From: DASRWI01 sp035654655
GTDB taxonomy: Bacteria > Bacteroidota > Ignavibacteria > Ignavibacteriales > Ignavibacteriaceae
Assembly (NCBI GenBank): GCA_035654655.1
Contig: DASRWI010000005.1
Span: forward strand, 21,805 to 85,804
DNA: 64,000 nt
Direction: 5' to 3'
Shown: one piece after another, positions 28,721-38,063 of the stretch
Position numbering within the stretch: position 1 is the stretch's first letter
How the letters are laid out: each line of letters starts with the position of its first letter
Position numbers and translations under genes: made by a program
The notes under the pieces: generated by a model
Database searches by the model: none
The model's input: the letters and a program-made list of their open reading frames with translations, nothing else
What the model was told of the DNA's origin: nothing

Positions 28721-28747
28721 AATTATTCCCATCTATTATCGGTCGGT

Positions 28748-28791
28748 CTTCTCGATACATTTTCTTCGCTTCACTCAGAAAACACTCGAAG
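28748..28791. repeat. Dispersed intergenic repeat, copy A
   Basis: An imperfect inverted repeat with core CATTTTCTTCGCT...CTCAGAAAACACT. A close copy is at 61819-61857. No coding potential is seen. Confidence 0.8.
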
Positions 28792-28802
28792 TACCTTCTC
28801 CT

Positions 28803-28908
28803 GTCATTGCGAGGAGTTCTACGACGAAGCAATCTCTATGATTTCCTATAATAAATTCATGGGCTAACCTCAAAATGAACAAAAGATTAGCCCACGATTT
28901 TAATCGTG
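28803..28908. repeat. Cluster of intergenic hairpins before the Lon-like gene
   Basis: Bases 28803-28836 carry a GTCATTGCGAGG...CGAAGCAATC element of a type scattered through many bacterial genomes. Two adjoining perfect hairpins follow: GGGCTAA/TTAGCCC (28861-28867 with 28887-28893) and CACGATT/AATCGTG (28893-28899 with 28902-28908). They lie between the PP2C gene and the convergent Lon-like gene. No coding potential is seen; they could double as a terminator region. Confidence 0.75.
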
Positions 28909-28941
28909 TGGTTAATGATCCCCGCAATGAAACAAAAAAAA

Positions 28942-31443
28942 TTATTTTTTTCTTTTCACCACTTTTTTAATTGGCACCTTCTGTTTTGCTTTTGCTTCTA
29001 ACTTTCTTTCTGCTTTTTCTGGAGAAACTTTTTGAGCTCTTGCCTTTGCATATAAATTCTTTATTTTTTCTTCAACTAAATAAAAGACTGTACCTTTTTC
29101 ATATGGACGAATGGAAGGGTCTCCTGCTTTTACATCAGTAAGAATTTCTATCCCTTCTTCAACTTTGGAAATTGGATAAATATGGAACATTTTTTTCTTT
29201 ACTGCAGATATTACTTCATCTTTTAACATCAATTCTTTAACATTCTGAATTGGAATTATTACTCCCTGCTTTCTGTTCAATCCTCTCATCTTACATACAT
29301 CATAAAAACCTTCAATCTTTTCATTAACTCCACCTATAGGCTGAACATCTCCTTTTTGATTTAATGAACCAGTTACTGCTATTGATTGCTTAATAGGTAA
29401 GTCTGCTAACACTGATAGTAAAGCAAAAATTTCAGCACAGGATGCACTATCTCCATCTACTGTACCATAAGATTGCTCAAACACAAGGTTAGCATTAAAT
29501 GCCAATGGTAAATCTTGTCCAAATGTTTCTTTGAAATATCCTGAGATAATGAGTACTCCCTTATTGTAGTGGCGACCACTCATACCAGCTTCGCGTTCAA
29601 CATTGATAATATTACCACTGCCTAAGGAAACAGTAGCAGTGATTCTTGTAGGTCTACCGAAAGAATAATAATCAGAACCATAAACAGCTAAACCATTTAT
29701 CTGACCAATCCTGGAACCCTCAGTATCAATAAGGAAGGTTTCATCTTCAAACATATTATTTATTTTTGACTCCAGCATTCCGTGTCTATCTTTAGCATAT
29801 TCAAAAGCTTTTTTAACGTGAGCAGCAGAGACTACACTAAAACCATCATCAACCGCCCAAAAGCTTGCTTCACGTGCAAGATCAGCTATTTTAGAAAATC
29901 TGGTTGTCAGTTTATCTTTCCTTCCAGAAAACCTTGCACTGATTTCAATCAAATAAGCAATTGCAGTCTTATCAAATTCAAGAAGATTATCTTCCTTAAT
30001 TAATTTTTTTATAACTCTCGCATATTGGATAAGTACTTCATCAGATCTTTTAATCTCGTAATCAAAATCAGCTTTTACTTTAAATATCTTTTTAAAGTCA
30101 TATTCATTTTCAGCAAGCCAGGAATAAATATTAGCACTACCAATTAAAATAACTTTAGTATCAATATTTATTGGCTCCGGTTTTAAAGTAGTTGGGGATA
30201 TTTGATATATAGAATAAGGTTCCTGAATTTCGAGCTGTCTGTATGTTAAAACTCTTTTTAAAAATTTCCATACACCAGGTTCTTCAAATAAGTGATTTAC
30301 ATTTAGAACCAGATAACCATTATTAGCCTGAAGTAGTGAACCACCCTTAATATTAGTAAAATCACTAAACCAGCCTCCTTTACCATCATTTATTTTTTCA
30401 ATGCTTCCAAATAAATTCATATAATTAGGAGAGGTTTCAATTATTATAGGACAAGATTTCATCTGGCTATTATCCAGAATAACATTTACTTCGTATTCTC
30501 GGAAATAGTCAATTATATATCCTTCTGTAAGAGGAGAATTTTCCGGATTAGTTCCTTTAAATATTTGAATATTTTCCAGAATACTTTCTTCTACTTGTTC
30601 AAGATATGTAATTATCTTGGCAGCACGATATTCTTCGCGCAATGATTCAAGCACACCTTTAACAACGTTATCAACTGCTTCACGTTCAAGCTTGAAAATT
30701 TTTCCCTGATACTCCTGATTAAGCTTTAAACCTTTTTTAAACAATGATTGAAGCTCCTGCTGATAAGAAGTATATTTTTTAATTACTTCCTGAGCACTTT
30801 CCTTTGTGATTTTACCAGCCTGAATTTGTTCATCAATTTGAAAAATTGGTACTGGCTTATCTTCGATTAGAGGGATAACATCCGGACGCGCATCCTCACC
30901 GACTTTAACTTGTCCTAATGTAAAACTATCCTGTTTTAACTTTTCCTGAAAAGTATCCATCAGGTATTGCTCTTTTTCGTTGTATATACTTACAATTTTA
31001 TTTTTTCTTGCAAGAAAAATTTCACCTTCAAGTACTTGAGGAATTTTTTTCTTTAAAAGCTGAATTGCATCTGATAAGTTCTGCTTAAATATTTTTGCTT
31101 TTCCGGTTTGAAAAGTTAAAAGGATTGGTCTATCGGGGTCCTGAAAATTATTTACATAAGCGTAATCTTGAAGAGGTGGACAATTGGAACTGATTGTTTC
31201 AAGCATCTTTTTTACTGTAGTAGCTTTTCCTGAACCGGATAAACCAGCAATATATATGTTGTAACCTGGACTTCTAAGGTCAACGCCAAGCTTAATTGCC
31301 TTTAACGCTCTTTCCTGTCCTAATATTCCTTCAAGTGGTTTAAGATCTTCAGTTGAATCGAATTCAAAAATTGCAGGGTCACATTTCCATCTTAAATCCT
31401 CTGGATTAAGTTCATTATGTTTCTTCTTTTTCGGATTTGCCAT
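28942..31443 (-). CDS. Lon-related ATP-dependent protease (LonH/YcbZ-like)
   Basis: 833 residues. The Walker A motif GLSGSGKATT is near residue 70 in an AAA_32-type module, followed by a long helical insertion. The C-terminal S16 proteolytic domain has the catalytic serine in GDSASCAEIFALL and the lysine partner in the PIGGVNEKIEGFYD region. A 50-residue Lys/Ala tail follows. This is the soluble Lon relative without the Lon N-terminal substrate domain. It probably degrades regulatory or damaged proteins in the cytoplasm. It is a single gene, with no visible heat-shock operator upstream. Confidence 0.92.
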   Translation of the reverse strand: MANPKKKKHNELNPEDLRWKCDPAIFEFDSTEDLKPLEGILGQERALKAIKLGVDLRSPGYNIYIAGLSGSGKATTVKKMLETISSNCPPLQDYAYVNNFQDPDRPILLTFQTGKAKIFKQNLSDAIQLLKKKIPQVLEGEIFLARKNKIVSIYNEKEQYLMDTFQEKLKQDSFTLGQVKVGEDARPDVIPLIEDKPVPIFQIDEQIQAGKITKESAQEVIKKYTSYQQELQSLFKKGLKLNQEYQGKIFKLEREAVDNVVKGVLESLREEYRAAKIITYLEQVEESILENIQIFKGTNPENSPLTEGYIIDYFREYEVNVILDNSQMKSCPIIIETSPNYMNLFGSIEKINDGKGGWFSDFTNIKGGSLLQANNGYLVLNVNHLFEEPGVWKFLKRVLTYRQLEIQEPYSIYQISPTTLKPEPINIDTKVILIGSANIYSWLAENEYDFKKIFKVKADFDYEIKRSDEVLIQYARVIKKLIKEDNLLEFDKTAIAYLIEISARFSGRKDKLTTRFSKIADLAREASFWAVDDGFSVVSAAHVKKAFEYAKDRHGMLESKINNMFEDETFLIDTEGSRIGQINGLAVYGSDYYSFGRPTRITATVSLGSGNIINVEREAGMSGRHYNKGVLIISGYFKETFGQDLPLAFNANLVFEQSYGTVDGDSASCAEIFALLSVLADLPIKQSIAVTGSLNQKGDVQPIGGVNEKIEGFYDVCKMRGLNRKQGVIIPIQNVKELMLKDEVISAVKKKMFHIYPISKVEEGIEILTDVKAGDPSIRPYEKGTVFYLVEEKIKNLYAKARAQKVSPEKAERKLEAKAKQKVPIKKVVKRKK

Positions 31444-31557
31444 TATTATGCCCTAACTGTTAAAGTTAATCATTAAATGTATAAAGAATTTTTTCAAAAG
31501 TAAAAGATTAGAGATATCTAATTGAGGTAAATGTCATTGGGGGGTTTTATGTGTCTA

Positions 31558-32715
31558 TCATTCCACTTCTATAATTCTTCCTCTGTAATAATCAATTTTG
31601 TATTCTTTAATGGAAAGAAATAGAAGAAGAAGAGAAAAAGCATAATATGATAAATCAAATTTATCTTCCATCATTGCAGAGTAAAAACCAAATTCAAAAA
31701 TCTTGATAATCATTGAAATAAAAACCATAAGGAATAAGATTAATCCGGAAGAAAAAAGAACTTCCTGAACACTCCTCACCATCCATCCGGTGTAAATGCT
31801 GATAAGTAAAAATAAAACAACAACAGCAAAAGGTAGGTAGGATAAGAAAGATTGAATTGCAAAAGGTCCTGTTTTATTAAAAGCATTTATATCCCACATC
31901 ATAAAAGGAAGGAGTAATGCTAAAAATACTACTACATTAATAAAAGAATATAAAAAAAGATTTTTTAAATTATATCTAAAGAAGTATAAGAAATAAATAA
32001 TAAAAATTAAAGCAGTTACAGAACGAGTTGAGAGAACAAGCCCCCCAAATAAAGCTGCTAAAAAAAAAGATAAATTAATTTTATCAGGATTTACAAACTT
32101 CTCAGTTATTAAAATTAAGATTGTTACAAGAGATATATTATAAAACAATTCACTTCTTACTGCGGCTTCATAATAAAATACCGGTGAAGAAATTAAAAGG
32201 AATAAAAATAAAATGTTCTCTTTTGATGTTTTAAAAAAATTATACGCAAAAATAAAAAGCAGTAATAGACCTAATGGAATTAATAAACCTAAATTACCTA
32301 TAACATAAAATGGATAAGCAGTCAAAAATAAACCCGGGAAAGCACTGGGAGTATAAGAAGAACTGTAAGGAAAAACACCTGCAAAGTACAAATTCAGCCA
32401 ATCCAAAATTGCAGGCAGTCTTCCAATTCTGCCAATTCTTGGAACAGTTATCACAAAAATAATAACTACTGCAACAACTAATAAGTATATAAGTAAGAAG
32501 TATTTGGGTTTAACGAACTCAAAATCGATGTTGTTTATTAGCAATGTTAATAATATAAAAATAACACTGTAACTAAGAATTATTATGGATAAATTTAGTT
32601 CATAAACGTACAAATACTTAATTAAAAACAAAACATTTATTAAAAATATCACAGCAATTGAGATGATGTTGATGTAATGTTTTCGTGTGAATAATGTTAA
32701 ATCTTTATTGCTCAT
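31558..32715 (-). CDS. Multi-spanning membrane protein, unknown function
   Basis: 385 residues with about ten hydrophobic helices and short, weakly charged loops. One extracytoplasmic loop (about residues 105-135, with FPYSSSYTPSAFPGLF) looks like the substrate loop of lipid-linked sugar transferases, but I see no DD or DE pair that would fix it as GT-C. It could be a degenerate glycosyltransferase or a polysaccharide polymerase relative. It is divergent from the glutathione peroxidase gene across 36 bases. Confidence 0.72.
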   Translation of the reverse strand: MSNKDLTLFTRKHYINIISIAVIFLINVLFLIKYLYVYELNLSIIILSYSVIFILLTLLINNIDFEFVKPKYFLLIYLLVVAVVIIFVITVPRIGRIGRLPAILDWLNLYFAGVFPYSSSYTPSAFPGLFLTAYPFYVIGNLGLLIPLGLLLLFIFAYNFFKTSKENILFLFLLISSPVFYYEAAVRSELFYNISLVTILILITEKFVNPDKINLSFFLAALFGGLVLSTRSVTALIFIIYFLYFFRYNLKNLFLYSFINVVVFLALLLPFMMWDINAFNKTGPFAIQSFLSYLPFAVVVLFLLISIYTGWMVRSVQEVLFSSGLILFLMVFISMIIKIFEFGFYSAMMEDKFDLSYYAFSLLLLFLSIKEYKIDYYRGRIIEVE

Positions 32716-32751
32716 TTAGACTTATCTTAATATTAACTTAAGGAGTTAATA

Positions 32752-33354
32752 ATGAAAAATACAATTGTTTTCATTCTAATTTCAATTTTTATTATAGCTG
32801 TATTTGTTAATGCAAATATATCCACAAAAGGAAATCAATCAAAAAATAAAAATTTAGATTCAAAAAACGATATAAATGGAATTGTAGTAAAAGATATTGA
32901 TGGTAATGATGTTAATCTTTCAGATTATAAAGGAAAAGTTTTATTAATCGTTAATGTTGCGAGCAAATGCGGATATACTCCACAGTATAAAGGCTTAGAG
33001 AGTCTTTATGAAAAATATAAAGATAAAGGATTTGAAATACTTGCATTCCCTTGTAACGACTTTGGTGGACAAGAACCCGGTACAAATGAAGAGATAAAAG
33101 ATTTTTGTTCATCAAATTTTAATGTAAAATTCAAGTTGTTTGATAAGATAAAGGTATTGGGAAGTGAAAAGAGTCCATTGTATGAAGTGTTAACCAACAA
33201 TGATGTCACCGGTAAAGGTGAAATTAAATGGAACTTTGAAAAATTTTTAATCTCAAAAGATGGAAAAATAATTTCGAGATATCCATCAAATGTTGAACCT
33301 GAAAGCAGAGTTTTAATAGATGAAATTGAAAAACAAATTAATTCAGCAATGTAA
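32752..33354 (+). CDS. Glutathione peroxidase family protein (thiol peroxidase)
   Basis: 200 residues. An N-terminal hydrophobic helix (about 5-22) is a signal or membrane anchor. The GPx domain follows with the peroxidatic cysteine in NVASKCGYT, FPCNDFGGQEPG with the Gln of the tetrad, and IKWNFEKFL with the Trp and Asn. The Cys in FPCNDF is the usual resolving cysteine of thioredoxin-dependent GPx. It uses Cys, not selenocysteine. It reduces H2O2 or lipid peroxides, here in the periplasm or at the membrane. A GGAG motif precedes the ATG. Confidence 0.94.
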   Translation: MKNTIVFILISIFIIAVFVNANISTKGNQSKNKNLDSKNDINGIVVKDIDGNDVNLSDYKGKVLLIVNVASKCGYTPQYKGLESLYEKYKDKGFEILAFPCNDFGGQEPGTNEEIKDFCSSNFNVKFKLFDKIKVLGSEKSPLYEVLTNNDVTGKGEIKWNFEKFLISKDGKIISRYPSNVEPESRVLIDEIEKQINSAM

Positions 33355-33361
33355 AAAAATT

Positions 33362-33389
33362 AAAAGCCTGCTCTAGCAGGCTTTTTTTT
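33362..33389. terminator. Bidirectional intrinsic terminator between gpx and mazG
   Basis: A 10-bp perfect stem (33362-33371 with 33376-33385) with a TCTA loop is followed by an eight-T run. The genes are convergent, and an A-run on the left serves the other strand. Confidence 0.93.
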
Positions 33390-33390
33390 A

Positions 33391-34155
33391 TTATTTTATA
33401 AACTTTTTTGATTCATTCCAATATTTATCCATCTCTTCAAGATTACTTTCAGTAATACTCCTACCACTTTCTTTTATTTTTTCTTCAACATATTCAAATC
33501 TTTTTATAAATTTTGTGTTAGTTCTTCTTAGTGCATCTTCAGGATTAATTTTCATAAATCTTGCATAGTTAACCAGAGCAAAAAATACATCACCGGTTTC
33601 TTTTTCAAATTCTTCTTTGTCGCCGGATTTCTCAGCTTCATGCATTTCTTCAATTTCTTCCAAAACTTTATTCCAAACATCTTTTCTATTATTCCAATCA
33701 AAACCGACTTTAGAAGCTTTTTCCTGCAGGCGGAATGCACGGTATAATGCAGGAACATCTTTGGGAACACCTTCAAGAATGGATTTTCTTCCTTCTTTTA
33801 ATTTATTTACTTCCCAATTTTGCTTAACGTGTTCAGCTCCATCAACTTTAACATCACCAAAAACGTGAGGATGTCTGCGGATAAGTTTTTCTTTTATTGC
33901 ATCAATAACTTCATTCAATTGAAAGGCACCATTATCCTCAGCAATCTCAGAATGAAAAACAACGTGCAGAAGAAGGTCGCCAAGCTCAACTTTCAATTCA
34001 TCAAAATTCTTTTCATCAATTGCCTCTGCAACTTCATAAGCTTCTTCCAAAGTGTTGGATTTTATACTATCATGTGTTTGTTCTTTATCCCAGGGACATT
34101 CTTTTCTTAATCTTTTAACAATCTGAACAAGGTCTCTAAAATTATTTTCTATCAT
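33391..34155 (-). CDS. mazG: MazG nucleoside triphosphate pyrophosphohydrolase
   Basis: 254 residues. It opens with LVQIVKRLRKECPWDKEQTHDSI, the MazG signature. There are two tandem MazG folds with the metal-binding EEAYEVAEAI and ELGDLLLHVVFH in the first, and EIEEM and KETGDVFFALVNYARF in the second. It converts NTPs, including damaged or non-canonical ones, to NMP and pyrophosphate in the cytoplasm. It is full length for the two-domain form and a single gene. The ATG at 34155 directly precedes the signature region. Confidence 0.96.
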   Translation of the reverse strand: MIENNFRDLVQIVKRLRKECPWDKEQTHDSIKSNTLEEAYEVAEAIDEKNFDELKVELGDLLLHVVFHSEIAEDNGAFQLNEVIDAIKEKLIRRHPHVFGDVKVDGAEHVKQNWEVNKLKEGRKSILEGVPKDVPALYRAFRLQEKASKVGFDWNNRKDVWNKVLEEIEEMHEAEKSGDKEEFEKETGDVFFALVNYARFMKINPEDALRRTNTKFIKRFEYVEEKIKESGRSITESNLEEMDKYWNESKKFIK

Positions 34156-34237
34156 TTAATATTTCCTTAGTTTTACCAAATAAATAATAATGTTTTTCTA
34201 AAATAACAAAAAGTCACAACTAACTGTGGAGATATTT

Positions 34238-34690
34238 ATGGTAGAGAATAAATTAAAAGAATTAGGATTGACTATTCCCGAAGTTCCCAAACCTTTAGCT
34301 GCATATATTCCGGGCATTAAATGCGGTAATTTAATTTTTACATCAGGACAAGTACCTTTGGCAAATAGACAATTAAAATATAAAGGAAAAGTTGGATTGG
34401 ATATCTCTGATGAGGATGCAAAAATGGCAGCACAGACTTGTATTCTTAACTGCTTAGGTGTGGTCAAAAGTTTAATAGGTGACCTCGATAAAATTAAAAG
34501 AATTATTAAATTAGTAGCTTTCGTAAATTGTACTGAAAATTATACTGCTCAGCCTGCTATTGCTAATGGTGCATCAGAATTATTAGTAAAGTTGTTTGAT
34601 GAAAATGGAAAACACGCACGCAGTGCTGTCGGTGTTTGCGGTTTGCCCTTAGGTGCTCCGGTTGAAATTGAATTAATTGTAGAAATTTAA
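34238..34690 (+). CDS. RidA family protein (enamine/imine deaminase)
   Basis: 150 residues from the ATG at 34238, which has a GGAG 6 bases upstream; a GTG four codons earlier would overlap that ribosome binding site. The protein shows the YjgF/RidA fold: the YIPGIKCGNLIFTSGQVPLA opening and the HARSAVGVCGLPLGAPVEIELI end with the conserved arginine that binds the imine carboxylate. RidA hydrolyses reactive 2-aminoacrylate from PLP enzymes. This is the longer-type family member with an N-terminal helix. The next gene is 19 bases downstream on the same strand. Confidence 0.93.
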   Translation: MVENKLKELGLTIPEVPKPLAAYIPGIKCGNLIFTSGQVPLANRQLKYKGKVGLDISDEDAKMAAQTCILNCLGVVKSLIGDLDKIKRIIKLVAFVNCTENYTAQPAIANGASELLVKLFDENGKHARSAVGVCGLPLGAPVEIELIVEI

Positions 34691-34709
34691 ACATCAAAAA
34701 AGTTTAACA

Positions 34710-36047
34710 ATGAAAATTAGAAATCTTTTCACTTCCTTAATTTTATTTTTTGTTATAAGTAGTTTTTTGCTGAATGCTCAGGTTAAACATCCTGAATGGA
34801 GCTATAACAAAACTATATATGAAGTAAACATCCGGCAGTACACACCTGAAGGAACATTTAATGCCTTCAAAAAACATCTTCCTGAATTGAAACAAATGGG
34901 AGTTGGTATTCTTTGGTTAATGCCGATAAATCCTATAGGAGAGAAAAATAGAAAAGGAAGTTTAGGAAGTTACTATTCAGTAAAAGATTATTTAAAGGTT
35001 AATCCAGAATTTGGTACTTTTGATGATTTTAAATCATTAGTAAATGAAGTACATGAAAATGGAATGTACATTATAATAGATTGGGTAGCTAATCATACTT
35101 CGTGGGATAATCCTTTGGTTAATGAACATCCTGATTGGTTCACAAAAGATAGTGTTGGAAACTTTGTTCTTCCAATTCCTGAATGGACAGATGTTATTGA
35201 TTTAAACTATGACAATAAAGATTTATGGGAATGGATGACTGATGCCTTATCATATTGGGTAAAAGAATGTAACATTGATGGATATAGATGCGATGTTGCT
35301 GGTATGATGCCAACTGAATTTTGGCTGCAAGCCAGACCAAAGCTAAATAAAATTAAACCGGTTTTTATGCTCGCTGAATGGGAAACCGTGGAGATGCATA
35401 AAGCTTTTGATATGACTTATTCCTGGGACCTTTACCGCATTACTAATGATATAGCAAAGGAAAAAGCTGATGCTGAAAAGATTACAAAATACTTTGACAG
35501 TGTTGAAACTAAATATCCTAAATCAGCATTTAGAATGAGATTTACTTCCAATCACGATGAAAATACCTGGAATGGGACAGAATTCGACAGATTAGGAGAT
35601 GCTGCTGAAACTTTTGTTGTTTTTGATGCTATAATACCCGGAATGTTATTGATTTATAATGGTCAGGAAGCAGGGAACCAAAAAAGATTGGAATTCTTTG
35701 AAAAAGATCCAATTAAGTGGGGGAAAGACCATAAATTTAGAAGTTTATATACGAATTTAATTAAGTTAAAAAAAGATAATAAAGCTCTTTGGAATGGTGA
35801 AAAAGGAGGAGCTATAAGCTTCCTGAAAAATGATAAAGATAAAGAAGTTTTGAGTTTCTTAAGAGAGAAAAACGGGAATAAGGTAGTAGGTATTTTCAAT
35901 CTTACCGAGGATGATGTTGATGTAAATATTGAAGGAAAAGGCTTGAAAGGAAATTATAAAAACTTTGCTGATGACGAGAAAACCAATATTTCTGATAAAA
36001 TAACACTAACTTTAAAGCCTTGGGAATATAAAGTGTATTATAAATAA
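34710..36047 (+). CDS. GH13 alpha-amylase family glycoside hydrolase, exported
   Basis: 445 residues with a signal peptide of about 23. The GH13 barrel motifs are all present: region I DWVANHTSW, region II GYRCDVA with nucleophile Asp near residue 194, region III LAEWE with the general acid Glu near 223, and region IV FTSNHDENTW with Asp near 283. A short C-terminal beta domain follows. It probably cleaves alpha-glucans in the periplasm or outside the cell. There is no T9SS sorting domain, so surface display by that route is unlikely. The linkage specificity is not clear from the motifs. Confidence 0.94.
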   Translation: MKIRNLFTSLILFFVISSFLLNAQVKHPEWSYNKTIYEVNIRQYTPEGTFNAFKKHLPELKQMGVGILWLMPINPIGEKNRKGSLGSYYSVKDYLKVNPEFGTFDDFKSLVNEVHENGMYIIIDWVANHTSWDNPLVNEHPDWFTKDSVGNFVLPIPEWTDVIDLNYDNKDLWEWMTDALSYWVKECNIDGYRCDVAGMMPTEFWLQARPKLNKIKPVFMLAEWETVEMHKAFDMTYSWDLYRITNDIAKEKADAEKITKYFDSVETKYPKSAFRMRFTSNHDENTWNGTEFDRLGDAAETFVVFDAIIPGMLLIYNGQEAGNQKRLEFFEKDPIKWGKDHKFRSLYTNLIKLKKDNKALWNGEKGGAISFLKNDKDKEVLSFLREKNGNKVVGIFNLTEDDVDVNIEGKGLKGNYKNFADDEKTNISDKITLTLKPWEYKVYYK

Positions 36048-36091
36048 ATTTATTTATAATTATATTTAAGAGTTAAAAATTAGAGATTTGA

Positions 36092-36448
36092 ATGACAAGA
36101 GAAATGTTCAGAGCAAAAATTCACCGCGCAACTGTAACCATGGCTGAACTCTATTATGAAGGTAGTATAACGGTTGATAAAACTTTGTTGGATGCAGCCG
36201 GAATTTTACCTTTTGAAAAAGTTCAGGTAGTTAATGTTAATAATGGTTCCAGACTTGAGACTTACACCCTTGAAGGTGAAGCGGATAGCGGTATTATTTG
36301 TCTGAATGGTCCGGCAGCCAGATTAGGTGCTGTTGGTGATGAAGTAATTATAATTACTTATTCTCATATGACAGAAGAAGAAGCTATAAAACACAAACCA
36401 AAAATCATCCTGGTGGATAAGAACAATAAGATTTCACAGGAATTATAA
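36092..36448 (+). CDS. panD: Aspartate 1-decarboxylase proenzyme
   Basis: 118 residues, the usual length. The self-cleavage site Gly24-Ser25 in YYEGSITVD makes the pyruvoyl group; Lys9 in FRAKIHRATVT and the downstream LNGPAARLGAVGDEVIIITY are conserved. It forms beta-alanine from aspartate for pantothenate and CoA synthesis. panB, of the same pathway, is in this window at 59606 but in a separate transcript. Confidence 0.97.
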   Translation: MTREMFRAKIHRATVTMAELYYEGSITVDKTLLDAAGILPFEKVQVVNVNNGSRLETYTLEGEADSGIICLNGPAARLGAVGDEVIIITYSHMTEEEAIKHKPKIILVDKNNKISQEL

Positions 36449-36520
36449 TGGTAACTCTGGAAGTCATTGATTTTTGTATTAGTTTTATATAATATAGAAC
36501 AAGGTTAATAAGAGTTTAAT

Positions 36521-37024
36521 ATGAAAAAATTATCAATTTTATTTATAATCGTTTTAACGACAATAAACTTTGCACAGTTTAAGGATAGCGGTTTTCCTGA
36601 AGCTACTGTTAAGGATGGTATTATAAATAATAATAATAGCGGTTCATCATTATTCGGAATTTTTAATTCGAACAATTTTCAAATGAACCATTCATATAGT
36701 CTTTCTTATGCAAGTTTTGGAAATCAGGGATTAGCCTTAGGCGTTTATACAAACAGTATGTTTTTTAAGGTAATGGATAATATGAATATTCAAGCTGATG
36801 TAAGTCTTGTTCATTCACCATATAGCTCATTGGGAAAAAACTTTCAGAATAGCTTAAATGGAATTTATTTAAGCAGAGCAGCTTTTAATTATAAACCTTT
36901 TAAAGATTTTCAGATATCTATTCAATATCAAAGATTACCAAACAACTACTATAATCCTTATTATTCTCCTTACGGGTATAATAGATTTAATGATTTTTAT
37001 GGAGCAGATCCTTTTTTTAGATAA
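36521..37024 (+). CDS. Exported protein of unknown function
   Basis: 167 residues. A signal peptide of about 18 residues is followed by a short Asn/Ser-rich segment and then aromatic, alternating residues of a beta-strand type, ending in a Tyr/Asn/Pro-rich tail (YYNPYYSPYGYNRF). It looks like a small outer-membrane or surface protein. I do not recognise the family. It stands 72 bases after panD and 32 bases before the LytR-C gene on the same strand. Confidence 0.75.
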   Translation: MKKLSILFIIVLTTINFAQFKDSGFPEATVKDGIINNNNSGSSLFGIFNSNNFQMNHSYSLSYASFGNQGLALGVYTNSMFFKVMDNMNIQADVSLVHSPYSSLGKNFQNSLNGIYLSRAAFNYKPFKDFQISIQYQRLPNNYYNPYYSPYGYNRFNDFYGADPFFR

Positions 37025-37056
37025 AAGGATCTTCCAATAATTTTTTAAGAAGCGAA

Positions 37057-37536
37057 GTGAAAGAAACTAAACAACCAAGAAAACCTGCCTCTTCAGAAAA
37101 ATTTAAAATATCAAATATATTGATTAACGTACTAATAGGACTTCTTCTCTTCTTAGTACTTTTTTTTGCTTACAATATTGTAGCAAAGCTTACTGTTAAA
37201 GAAGATACTGAAGAACTAGCTGATAAAAATAAACCATCTAAAATTGTTCAGCTTGAAGTTTTAAATGGATGCGGGACTTCCGGTGTTGCCGATAAATTCA
37301 CTGAGTATTTACGCAACCACGAATTTGATGTAGTTAAGACAGAAAATTATTTATCGTTTGATGTTGAAAATACATTCGTAATTGATAGAACTGGAAATAA
37401 TGCAAATGCAAAAAAAGTTGCAGATGCATTGGGTGTTGAATATAGAAGAATAACAAAACAATTGAATGAAGATTACTTATTAGATGTATCATTAATAATC
37501 GGTAAGGACTTCAATAAATTAAAACCATACAATTAA
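37057..37536 (+). CDS. LytR C-terminal domain protein, single-pass membrane
   Basis: 159 residues from a GTG start, as no ATG is in range. One membrane helix (about 25-45) follows a basic cytoplasmic segment; a charged linker and a LytR_C domain (about 65-155) come next, with IVQLEVLNGCGTSGVADKFT and FVIDRTGN. LytR_C domains occur on envelope proteins and probably bind cell-wall or sugar ligands. This is the free-standing form without the LytR-CpsA-Psr enzyme domain. It lies 12 bases upstream of rsfS, so the two are likely co-transcribed. Confidence 0.85.
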   Translation: MKETKQPRKPASSEKFKISNILINVLIGLLLFLVLFFAYNIVAKLTVKEDTEELADKNKPSKIVQLEVLNGCGTSGVADKFTEYLRNHEFDVVKTENYLSFDVENTFVIDRTGNNANAKKVADALGVEYRRITKQLNEDYLLDVSLIIGKDFNKLKPYN

Positions 37537-37548
37537 AAAAAGGAAATA

Positions 37549-37956
37549 ATGGATTCAAGAAATTTAGCCGATAAAATTTCAGAATTAATTTTTAGTAAAA
37601 AGGGGTATGATGTTAAATTACTTGACCTTCGGGAATTAACTACAATTACAGATTACTTCATTATATGCTCTGCTGATTCAGATACTCAGGTAAAAGCTAT
37701 TTCTGATGAAGTTGATAAAACTCTTAGAGATGAAGGAATTAAAAGCTGGCATAAAGAAGGCTATAGATCTCTCAACTGGGTTCTATTGGATTATGTTGAT
37801 GTTGTAGTTCATGTATTTAAAAAAGATTCACGCGAATTTTATAATCTTGAAAAACTTTGGGGTGATGCTCCAACTGTTGAAATGGAAGACCCATTGTTAA
37901 AAAAAGCTGAAGCTAAACCTAAAAGAACAAGAACTACTAAGAAATCAGAGTTATAG
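37549..37956 (+). CDS. rsfS: Ribosomal silencing factor RsfS
   Basis: 135 residues. The RsfS/Iojap family features are the KGYDVKLLDLRELTTITDYFIICSA opening and the W-x-L-LDYVDVVVHVF core, followed by REFYNLEKLWGDAP. RsfS binds uL14 on the 50S subunit and blocks subunit joining in starvation. A basic 20-residue tail follows the conserved domain. An AAGGAAA element precedes the ATG. The neighbour upstream is the LytR-C gene, a pairing common in Bacteroidota relatives. Confidence 0.96.
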   Translation: MDSRNLADKISELIFSKKGYDVKLLDLRELTTITDYFIICSADSDTQVKAISDEVDKTLRDEGIKSWHKEGYRSLNWVLLDYVDVVVHVFKKDSREFYNLEKLWGDAPTVEMEDPLLKKAEAKPKRTRTTKKSEL

Positions 37957-38063
37957 TTTTATTTTCCAATCAGGTACTTTGACTGAAAAACTAAGTAAAT
38001 TTGTTTTTCAAGTTTCTTATTTATTTCATTAATTTAAAAGTTATATCTAATCGAACGATTACA

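Noticed and set aside
28721..28941. CRISPR array in the repeat-rich gap
   Set aside because: Units are not evenly spaced, there are no unique spacers of constant length, and no cas genes are near.
38001..38063. 21-codon N-terminal extension of ArgRS
   Set aside because: Not conserved, hydrophobic and without a ribosome site; the ATG at 38064 gives a normal ArgRS start.
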